A DNA stretch of 5,089 bases from Holophagaceae bacterium. GTDB taxonomy: Bacteria; Acidobacteriota; Holophagae; Holophagales; Holophagaceae. A program made the position numbers and the translations under genes. The DNA is taken from NCBI GenBank assembly GCA_003158505.1, contig PMJK01000089.1:1-5089 (forward strand), in the 5' to 3' direction. This document shows positions 1-5,089 of the stretch, one piece after another. Each line of letters begins with the position of its first letter. The first letter of the stretch is position 1. The notes below the pieces were generated by a model. The model had not been told where the DNA came from. It saw only the letters and a list, made by a program, of their open reading frames with translations, and made no database searches.

Positions 1-1401
1 CTCGAGTCCGGCCCCGTGGGCCATCCTGCCCGGGTGGTCATGGTGAGCATCGATGGGCTGCGACAGGACACGGCCTTCCAGGAAGGCCTCCAGGATTTCC
101 GCGGGTTCCAGGTGCAGAACGGGTATACCGCCATTCCCGCCACCCGGGTCATGTGGAGCATCCTGTGGGGCGGCGATCCCGGCCACTACTCCGTGGGAAA
201 CCTGCTCCCCGCCCAGGAGGAGTTCGAAGGCAACTACCCATTCACCCTGCTTGAAACGGCCAAGGCTCAGGGACTCAAAGCGCGGTTCTACATCGACGAT
301 GGCGGCACCATCGCCCTGGCGGACCGGAACCAGGCTTTCGACCAGGCCCTCACCCCTGCCCGGGGTTGGGAAAACTTCCTGAACTCCAACGCCGAGGTGC
401 ATTTCCCCCTCTTCGCCGTCTGGCTGGATGCCCTGCGGGTCTTCCCGAGCACCACGCCCTGGACGCCTTTGGATTTGGGTTTGAAGACCGCCTTGAACCT
501 CGGGCGGGGCTCGGACTGGGTGATGTACCATTCCTGCCTCGCCCATCAGCCCATCTACTTGACCCGGAAGGAGCTGGGGAACATCCCCCGATGGTGGGCC
601 CTGCCCGCCCGGCGGATGTCGCCCTACTGGTCCTATCCCAGCCCTGGGGCCATCGCCTCCTGGCGACCAGAGTACGGCCCCTTCCTGGCCTACCAGATCC
701 GGATCCGCTCCCTGCTCTCCGCCTGGCGGGAAGTCTGGAACGGCCTCCCCGGGGACCGGGACTATGGCCAGGCCCTGCGGATCATGTTCACGGACCACGG
801 TGAACGGTTCTATCACTGGATGGAGGAACCTGACATCCAGATGGGCGGCTCCCACGGCTACAATCTGGACCCCTGGGAGGCTCGGATTCCAATGGTGTTC
901 GACGGGCCGGGCATCCAGCCGGGTCGCGATGGGGACCATGCCCTCAGCCTGCTGGAAGTGCGGGACGCCGTGGCCCGCCGCCTGCTGCGCCAGGAACCTC
1001 CGAACCTCCAGGCCATGCTGGCCAAAGATTATGCGCCCCTGCGGATGCACGCCATTGGCCGGGACATGTTCCAGGCCGAAGAGGTAGAGTACCGGGATCT
1101 CAGCACCGAGGAGATCGCCAGCAAAGCTGTCGTGCTTCCCGATGGGGTTTGGTTGGTGAAGTACGGAAGCACCGAAGCGGAACGGGAGAAGGACCTGACG
1201 GTCGCAGAGGCCCGCGGACAGGTCCTGAAAGTCTGGCGCCCCATGAAGAAAGGCGGCGCCAGGCGCATCGACTACGATGGCTACCGGATGACAGGGTATG
1301 AGGATGTGGATGAAGTCAGTTTCCAGGCCGCCAGGAAGCGCATCTTCAAGGCCTTCGTGAAGCCTTGGACCGATGGGGTTCCCTCCCACTCCAAGCCCTG
1401 A
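1..1401 (+). CDS. Alkaline phosphatase/sulfatase-superfamily hydrolase or transferase, probably 5'-partial
   Basis: The frame is open from the first base to a TGA at 1399-1401. The first usable start is GTG at 16 (461 aa), but it has no convincing ribosome binding site and five in-frame codons precede it, so the true start, and any signal peptide or membrane anchor, may lie outside the window. Numbering from that GTG, the protein opens with the superfamily's first strand and metal-binding Asp (VVMVSIDGLRQD, D13). A PATR..WS..WGG segment follows, where T43 is the best candidate nucleophile. Next come a sulfatase-like LAHQPIY (H177), FTDHGE (D260, H261; second metal ligands), GGSHG (H280) and the IPMVFDGPGI strand. 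These features are typical of metal-dependent phosphodiesterases, phosphatases, sulfatases and phospho-group transferases. The substrate cannot be read from the sequence. The last ~120 residues, rich in charged residues, match no domain I recognise. It is convergent with the pilus genes, so a shared function is not implied. Confidence 0.82.
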   Translation, partial: LESGPVGHPARVVMVSIDGLRQDTAFQEGLQDFRGFQVQNGYTAIPATRVMWSILWGGDPGHYSVGNLLPAQEEFEGNYPFTLLETAKAQGLKARFYIDDGGTIALADRNQAFDQALTPARGWENFLNSNAEVHFPLFAVWLDALRVFPSTTPWTPLDLGLKTALNLGRGSDWVMYHSCLAHQPIYLTRKELGNIPRWWALPARRMSPYWSYPSPGAIASWRPEYGPFLAYQIRIRSLLSAWREVWNGLPGDRDYGQALRIMFTDHGERFYHWMEEPDIQMGGSHGYNLDPWEARIPMVFDGPGIQPGRDGDHALSLLEVRDAVARRLLRQEPPNLQAMLAKDYAPLRMHAIGRDMFQAEEVEYRDLSTEEIASKAVVLPDGVWLVKYGSTEAEREKDLTVAEARGQVLKVWRPMKKGGARRIDYDGYRMTGYEDVDEVSFQAARKRIFKAFVKPWTDGVPSHSKP

Positions 1402-1439
1402 GGCCTCCTGCTCCAGCTAGGAATTCAATTGGGCAATCC

Positions 1440-1478
1440 AAGAGAGATCGAAGGCATCGGAAGGGTCCGATCCCTCTT
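1440..1478. terminator. Imperfect inverted repeat between convergent genes, possible bidirectional terminator
   Basis: The arm AAGAGAGATCGA (1440-1451) pairs with CCGATCCCTCTT (1467-1478) at 10 of 12 positions, leaving about 15 nt between the arms. A competing hairpin, ATCGG (1456-1460) with CCGAT (1467-1471) around a 6-nt loop, uses part of the same right arm. The element lies between the stop of the plus-strand hydrolase (1401) and the stop of the minus-strand pilin (1499), where termination of both transcripts is expected. Neither side has a strong run of T: the plus side reads CTCTTGTTGGTT and the minus side reads TCTCTCTTGG. The call therefore rests on symmetry and position, and the function is inferred. 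Confidence 0.4.
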
Positions 1479-1484
1479 GTTGGT

Positions 1485-1496
1485 TCAGTCCTTGCC
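1485..1496. repeat. 12-bp direct repeat, copy 1 (just after pilA stop)
   Basis: TCAGTCCTTGCC on the plus strand (GGCAAGGACTGA in the pilA direction) starts 2 nt after the pilA stop codon. It is identical to the last twelve bases of pilC at 1984-1995, so the two copies bracket the pilin gene. The match is seen directly; whether it is a duplication scar or chance is not known. Confidence 0.6.
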
Positions 1497-1498
1497 TG

Positions 1499-1936
1499 TC
1501 AGTAGGTGGAACTCACCGCGAGGGCACCCGTCTGGTCGCCCGTCAGCACAGTGCTATGGCCACTGCTCCGATTGGGATCCTTGACAGTGATGCTGTAGGT
1601 CAGGCCTCCTCCGCTAACGGACACGTTGTAGTTCATCTTCGAATTCCCCTTGGGAATGAAGGTCGGGGCCCAACTCGTACTGGCAGTGGGGGATTGCCCG
1701 GAAGCAGACCAGAATTGACTAGTGCCAGCGGTTCCATAGAGGCCGACATCGGCCTTCCGGGACTCCAGCGCCATGGCCAGGACGCGGGCATTGGACTGGG
1801 CGTCCCCGATCACCCGGGCCCGCTTGCGCTGCCCCATGAAGGAGGGGATCGCGATGCCACCGAGGATGCCGATGATCGCCAGTACCAAGAGCAGCTCAAT
1901 CAGTGAGAAACCATGGGATCGGGTGGAACTCGGCAT
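1499..1936 (-). CDS. pilA: Type IV prepilin, PilA-like major pilin candidate
   Basis: This 145-aa prepilin is the presumed structural subunit of the pilus built by the neighbouring PilB/PilT/PilC. The ATG at 1936 is chosen over the upstream ATG at 1972 because GGAGG sits 5 nt before it and because it gives a normal short leader, MPSSTRSHG, ending in Gly before FSLIE, the prepilin peptidase (PilD) site. The mature protein (136 aa) has F1, the conserved E5, a hydrophobic helix to about residue 21, P22 and F24, followed by a basic patch (QRKRAR, 27-32). The remainder is a small head with no cysteine, so it lacks the disulfide-bonded D-region of many type IVa pilins. It is rich in Ser and Thr (26 of the last 81 residues). 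It follows pilC by 47 nt with no clear promoter between them. A minor pilin or a GspG-like pseudopilin is possible, but the adjacency to pilB/T/C favours PilA. Confidence 0.88.
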   Translation of the reverse strand: MPSSTRSHGFSLIELLLVLAIIGILGGIAIPSFMGQRKRARVIGDAQSNARVLAMALESRKADVGLYGTAGTSQFWSASGQSPTASTSWAPTFIPKGNSKMNYNVSVSGGGLTYSITVKDPNRSSGHSTVLTGDQTGALAVSSTY

Positions 1937-1941
1937 GGGAG

Positions 1942-1946
1942 CCTCC
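1942..1946 (-). promoter_or_regulatory. Ribosome binding site of pilA (decides the start)
   Basis: GGAGG on the minus strand lies 5 nt before the ATG at 1936. It is the strongest Shine-Dalgarno match in the window. It lies inside the longer reading frame that begins at 1972, which argues that the first 12 codons of that longer frame are not translated as part of the pilin. Confidence 0.8.
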
Positions 1947-1983
1947 ATGGGCCAGTGGTCGTGAAGTAGCAAGAATCGTGTAA

Positions 1984-1995
1984 TCAGTCCTTGCC
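1984..1995. repeat. 12-bp direct repeat, copy 2 (3' end of pilC)
   Basis: TCAGTCCTTGCC on the plus strand; in the pilC direction it encodes the final Gly-Lys-Asp and the TGA stop. It is identical to 1485-1496 on the far side of pilA. Confidence 0.6.
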
Positions 1996-3186
1996 CATCA
2001 CATTAGCCAAATTGAAGATCGGCATGTACATGGCGATCACGATGAAGCCGATGATGCCACCGAGCAGGGCGATCATGATCGGTTCCATGAGGCTGGTGAG
2101 GTTGGCAACAGCGTTGTCCACCTCGTCCTCGTAGAAGTCAGCCACCTTGGACAACATGGCATCCAGGGCGCCCGTGGCCTCACCCACGCCCACCATCTGG
2201 ACCACCATGGGGGGGAACACTTTGGTTTCGGCCAGGGGTGTGGCGATGTTGCGCCCCTGCTCCACCGCATCCTTGGATTTCAGGATGGCGTTCTGGATGA
2301 CCATGTTCCCGGCGGTGCGGGCAGTGATATCCATGCCTTCGAGGATGGGCACGCCTGAGCTGATGAGGGTGCCCAGGGTGCGGCAGAACCGGGCCACGGC
2401 CACCTTGCGGAGCACATCCCCGATGATCGGGATTTTCAGTATCAATGCATCGATCTGGAGTTTTCCGGTCGGCGTCTTGTAGTACTGCCGCAGGCCCACC
2501 ACGATGAGGACGATGGCAATGATGATGAGCCAGCTGTAGTTGATGAGAGCATTCGAAATGCCGATGCAGACCAGGGTCGGGAAGGGGAGTTTGCTGCCCA
2601 GTCCTTCATACATGGCAGAGAACACGGGAATGACCTTCAGCATGATGATGACCACCACGGCAATGGCAATCGTGATGATGGCCACAGGATAGGTCATGGC
2701 CCCCTTCACCTTGGAGGTCAGCTTCACAGCCTTCTCGATGTAGCCCGAGAGCCTCTGCAGGATGACGTCCAGGATACCGCCGCTCTCCCCGGCGCCCACC
2801 ATGTTCACGTACAGATCACTGAAGGCCTTGGGGTGCTTGGCCAGAGAGGCCTGCAGGGTGGAGCCCTTTTCCACATCGTCCCGCACGGCCTCGATGATGC
2901 GCTGGAAACCCTTGTGGGCCTGTTGGGCACCCAGGATCTCCAGGCACTGCACCAGGGGCAGACCCGCATCGATCATCACACTGAACTGCCGGGTGAAGAT
3001 GGCCAGTTCCTTGGGAGGCACCTTGCCGAAGGATTTCCCCCCCTGGGCGGCCGTGAGCCGGATGTTCATGACCTCGATGCCATTGCGCTTCAGGGTGTTG
3101 GCCGCAGCATCGCGGGAATCGGAAACCAGGACGCCCTCCTGGACCTCCCCCATTCGATTCTTGCCTTTCCATGCATAAGCGGGCAT
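1984..3186 (-). CDS. pilC: Type IV pilus inner-membrane platform protein PilC
   Basis: PilC is the polytopic inner-membrane protein that the cytoplasmic PilB and PilT motors act on to add or remove pilin subunits. At 400 aa it has the normal family length and looks intact. It contains the two T2SSF (GspF-type) repeats, at about residues 64-187 and 267-390. Each has the matching family motif: MVGAGESGGILDVIL at 129-143 and MVGVGEATGALDAML at 331-345. Hydrophobic membrane segments are at about 167-187, 217-232 and 372-390, and FTRQFSVMIDAGLPL (64-78) is typical of the first repeat. The short N-terminal part (PAYAWKGKNRMGEVQEG) is the usual cytoplasmic lead-in. The ATG at 3186 has CGAGG 5 nt upstream. 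It lies 70 nt after pilT and 47 nt before pilA. A GspF role in type II secretion is unlikely given the pilT neighbour. Confidence 0.96.
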   Translation of the reverse strand: MPAYAWKGKNRMGEVQEGVLVSDSRDAAANTLKRNGIEVMNIRLTAAQGGKSFGKVPPKELAIFTRQFSVMIDAGLPLVQCLEILGAQQAHKGFQRIIEAVRDDVEKGSTLQASLAKHPKAFSDLYVNMVGAGESGGILDVILQRLSGYIEKAVKLTSKVKGAMTYPVAIITIAIAVVVIIMLKVIPVFSAMYEGLGSKLPFPTLVCIGISNALINYSWLIIIAIVLIVVGLRQYYKTPTGKLQIDALILKIPIIGDVLRKVAVARFCRTLGTLISSGVPILEGMDITARTAGNMVIQNAILKSKDAVEQGRNIATPLAETKVFPPMVVQMVGVGEATGALDAMLSKVADFYEDEVDNAVANLTSLMEPIMIALLGGIIGFIVIAMYMPIFNLANVMGKD

Positions 3187-3191
3187 GCGGA

Positions 3192-3196
3192 CCTCG
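3192..3196 (-). promoter_or_regulatory. Ribosome binding site of pilC
   Basis: CGAGG on the minus strand lies 5 nt before the ATG at 3186, supporting that start. The 70-nt gap after pilT shows no clear hairpin and T-run, so read-through from pilT into pilC is likely. Confidence 0.65.
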
Positions 3197-3256
3197 GCAA
3201 AGGGGTAGCAATAATGGTGCCTTCAGGATAGGCAGGAAAGCAGTTATGGAGAAGTC

Positions 3257-4438
3257 CTAGGTGTACTTGATATTGGGGTTTCGGCCACCAAGGGCAGGAT
3301 TGGCGGTCTGGGCCGGTGCGGCCGTCCGGCCACCGGCGGCGCCGACGCCGACGCCGCGGTTGATGAGTTCGCGCAATTCGTCCACGTTGGAAGAGTAGTC
3401 GAAGGCCTGCTCTTGCGTGATCTCCTTGCGCATCACCAGCTCCGACAAGCTCTGGTTGAAGGTCTGCATCCCGTACTTGGTCTGACCGGCCTGCATCACC
3501 CCATAGATCTGGTGGATCTTGTCCTCCCGGATGAGGTTCCGGATGGCGGGATTGGGGAGCATGATCTCCAGCGCCAGGGCACGGCCCTTGCCGCTGGCCT
3601 TGGGAATGAGGCTCTGACAGATGACGCCTTCCAGCACCAGAGAAAGCTGGGCGCGGATCTGCGGCTGCTGGTGACTGGGGAACACGTCGATGATGCGGTT
3701 GATGGTCTGCACGGTGCTGTTGGTATGCAGGGTGCCGAAGGTGAGATGGCCGGTCTCCGCGATGGTCAGGGCGGACTCGATGGTCTCGAGGTCGCGCATC
3801 TCACCCACCAGCACCACATCGGGATCCTGCCGCAGGGCAGAGCGCAGGGCCTTCTTGAAGCTGTGGGTGTCAGCGTGGATCTCCCGCTGGTTCACCAGGG
3901 CCCGCCGATGCTTGTGGACGTATTCCACCGGGTCCTCGATGGTGAGGATGTGCACCGGTTCTTCGGCGTTGATCTTGTCGATCATGGCCGCCAGGGTGGT
4001 GGACTTGCCGGAACCGGTCACGCCCGTCACCAGCACCAGGCCCCGGGGCTTGTCGCAAAGAGCCTGAATGGCGGGCGGCAGATTCAACTGCTCGAAACTG
4101 CGGATCTGCTCGGGAATGGTCCGGAACACTCCCGCCGTGGCGCCTCGCTGGTTGAACACATTGGCGCGGAAGCGGGCCACGCCCTGGAGGCCGAAGGAGA
4201 AGTCCACCTCGAGATCCTCCTCGAGCCGGTGCTTCTGCTGATCGGTCATCACGCCATAGCACAACCAGCGGGTCTGGGCCGCGTCCATCGGCGGCAGTTT
4301 GAGGGGCACCATGCGCCCGTCGATGCGGATCTGAGGTGCCGATTCCGTGGTGATGTGCAGGTCCGTGCCCCCATACTCCACCATCGTCTTGAGGAGCTGC
4401 TGCAGGGGGGCAACATAGCTGGCACCGACTTCGCTCAT
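3257..4438 (-). CDS. pilT: Type IV pilus retraction ATPase PilT
   Basis: PilT is the hexameric cytoplasmic ATPase that depolymerises the pilus, driving twitching motility, surface adhesion and DNA uptake. The motifs are complete: an N-terminal PAS-like domain (about 1-100), Walker A GVTGSGKST (139-147), the Asp box ILTIEDPVEYVH (164-175), Walker B with catalytic Glu in VGEMRD (E213) and the His box TGHLTFGTLHTN (229-240). The C-terminal AIRNLIRE motif (298-305) is exact, is diagnostic of PilT and is needed for retraction in studied members. This separates it from PilB and makes PilU less likely. At 393 aa it is longer than the usual 345-370. The excess is a Gly/Ala/Pro-rich tail from about residue 364 that falls outside the ATPase fold. 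The ATG at 4438 has TGAGG 5 nt upstream and starts 11 nt after the pilB stop, so the two opposing motors are probably translated from one transcript. Confidence 0.97.
   Translation of the reverse strand: MSEVGASYVAPLQQLLKTMVEYGGTDLHITTESAPQIRIDGRMVPLKLPPMDAAQTRWLCYGVMTDQQKHRLEEDLEVDFSFGLQGVARFRANVFNQRGATAGVFRTIPEQIRSFEQLNLPPAIQALCDKPRGLVLVTGVTGSGKSTTLAAMIDKINAEEPVHILTIEDPVEYVHKHRRALVNQREIHADTHSFKKALRSALRQDPDVVLVGEMRDLETIESALTIAETGHLTFGTLHTNSTVQTINRIIDVFPSHQQPQIRAQLSLVLEGVICQSLIPKASGKGRALALEIMLPNPAIRNLIREDKIHQIYGVMQAGQTKYGMQTFNQSLSELVMRKEITQEQAFDYSSNVDELRELINRGVGVGAAGGRTAAPAQTANPALGGRNPNIKYT
3341..3358. repeat. Short GCCGAC tandem tract within pilT tail
   Basis: The unit GCCGAC occurs twice, followed by a degenerate third copy GCCGCG. 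On the coding strand this gives the Gly-Val-Gly-Val-Gly-Ala stretch of the PilT tail. It is a small GC-rich repeat that could change length by slippage in whole codons without breaking the frame. Confidence 0.5.
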
Positions 4439-4443
4439 ATGAG

Positions 4444-4448
4444 CCTCA
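4444..4448 (-). promoter_or_regulatory. Ribosome binding site of pilT
   Basis: TGAGG on the minus strand lies 5 nt before the ATG at 4438, inside the 11-nt gap that follows the pilB stop. The close packing suggests translational coupling of pilB and pilT. Confidence 0.65.
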
Positions 4449-4449
4449 T

Positions 4450-5089
4450 CTACAACACGGTTTCTCGGACGATTTCTTCGATGGTGGTCATGCCATCCAA
4501 CACCTTGCGGCAGCCGGAGCGGCGAAGCGTGATCATGCCTTCCTTCTGGCCCTGTTCGCGAATCTCGATGGCGGAGGCGCCGGTGAGGATCATGTCCTTG
4601 AGGGTCTCGGACATTTCTAAAACTTCGTAGAGTCCCACTCGCCCCTTGTAGCCGCGACTGTTGCAGATATCGCAGCCCACCGGCTTGTAGAAGGTGATCC
4701 CGCGCTGCACTTCCTCGGGAGTGAAGCCGACCTTGTAGAGCGCTTCCTCAGGCTGGTGGTGGGAATCCACCGCCTTGCAGTTGACGCAGAGGCGGCGCAC
4801 CAGACGCTGGGCGCAGATGATGTTCACGGAAGTGGCCACCAGGAAGGGTTCCACCCCCATGTTCATGAGACGGTTGATGGTGCTCGGTGCATCGTTGGTG
4901 TGGAGCGTCGAAAGCACTAGGTGGCCCGTCAGGCTCGCCTTGATGGCGATCTCGGCCGTCTCGAAATCCCGGATCTCGCCCACGAGGATGATGTTCGGAT
5001 CCTGCCGGAGGAAGGACCTCAGCGCCGCCGCGAAGTTCAGGCCGATCTGCTCCTTCATCTGCACTTGGTTGATGCCGGGGAAATTGAAC
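4450..5089 (-). CDS. pilB: Type IV pilus extension ATPase PilB, 3' part (cut by window edge)
   Basis: This is the C-terminal part of the ATPase that powers pilin polymerisation at the inner membrane. The frame runs off the window end; 212 residues are visible, well under half of a usual PilB of roughly 560-580 aa. The GTG at 5064 is internal, because the preceding codons (FNFPGINQ) continue the conserved segment leading into VQMKEQIGLNF. Visible motifs are Walker B with catalytic Glu in RQDPNIILVGEIRD (residues 28-41 of the visible part), the His box TGHLVLSTLHTND (54-66), and two CxxC pairs (C101/C104 and C139/C142) that form the zinc-binding knuckle of the PilB/GspE group, which PilT lacks. 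Walker A and the N-terminal domain lie outside the window. The tail MTTIEEIVRETVL is typical of the family. GspE of type II secretion shares these motifs, but the pilT and pilC neighbours support PilB. The TAG at 4450-4452 precedes pilT by 11 nt. Confidence 0.95.
   Translation of the reverse strand, partial: FNFPGINQVQMKEQIGLNFAAALRSFLRQDPNIILVGEIRDFETAEIAIKASLTGHLVLSTLHTNDAPSTINRLMNMGVEPFLVATSVNIICAQRLVRRLCVNCKAVDSHHQPEEALYKVGFTPEEVQRGITFYKPVGCDICNSRGYKGRVGLYEVLEMSETLKDMILTGASAIEIREQGQKEGMITLRRSGCRKVLDGMTTIEEIVRETVL

Noticed and set aside
1..6. XhoI site CTCGAG exactly at the window start, suggesting a cloning junction.
   Set aside because: CTCGAG also occurs elsewhere in the window (near 3785 and 4208), so its position at the edge is easily coincidental.
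1402..1430. Small hairpin CCTGCT/AGCTAGG just after the hydrolase stop.
   Set aside because: The loop is only 2 nt and the stem needs a bulge, so it is not a credible terminator.
1937..1972. Longer pilin starting at the ATG at 1972 (157 aa).
   Set aside because: The GGAGG ribosome binding site lies inside this extension, and the shorter form gives a normal 9-residue prepilin leader.
1937..2010. Possible sigma-54 or sigma-70 promoter for pilA in the pilC 3' end (TTGGCT near 2005-2010, minus strand).
   Set aside because: The spacing does not give GG-N10-GC for sigma-54, and no acceptable -10 hexamer lies 16-18 nt after the TTGGCT. It is too weak to annotate.
3413..4630. Long plus-strand open frame (405 codons) opposite pilT.
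   Set aside because: It lies antisense to the fully motif-supported pilT and the end of pilB. Its composition (His/Leu/Gly-rich) is typical of a GC-rich shadow frame and it has no recognisable domain.
5056..5064. Start codons (GTG 5064, ATG 5058) as the beginning of a small ATPase gene.
   Set aside because: The conserved PilB sequence continues in frame upstream to the window edge, so these are internal codons of a truncated pilB.

Overview
The window is GC-rich bacterial chromosome holding two convergent units. On the minus strand is a compact type IV pilus cluster, read in transcription order as pilB (3' part only), pilT, pilC and a type IV pilin gene (pilA-like). On the plus strand, occupying the first 1.4 kb, is one alkaline phosphatase/sulfatase-superfamily gene, probably cut at its 5' end by the window edge. 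About 100 bp separates the two convergent stops and contains an imperfect inverted repeat that may act as a terminator.

The pilus genes make a coherent functional set. PilB is the ATPase that powers pilus extension, PilT the ATPase that powers retraction, PilC the inner-membrane platform protein both act on, and PilA the prepilin polymerised into the fibre. Gaps are short (11, 70 and 47 nt), and each complete gene has a GAGG-type ribosome binding site exactly 5 nt before its ATG, so the four are probably co-transcribed. The pilin follows pilC directly, without the pilS/pilR two-component genes that stand between pilC and pilA in Geobacter and Myxococcus (established knowledge of those loci).

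Organism: the high GC content, the pilB-pilT-pilC order and a pilin with an ALESRKAD-type segment after the N-terminal helix suggest a Gram-negative, delta-proteobacterial or acidobacterial (for example Holophagae/Geothrix-like) lineage. This is inference from gene order and sequence feel, with low confidence.

No RNA genes, CRISPR arrays, insertion sequences or phage features were seen. The pilus core is ordinary. The points worth a second look are a 12-bp direct repeat bracketing pilA, the cysteine-free Ser/Thr-rich pilin, the Gly/Ala/Pro-rich tail on PilT and the unassigned phosphatase-superfamily enzyme. I found no convincing evidence of a previously undescribed system.
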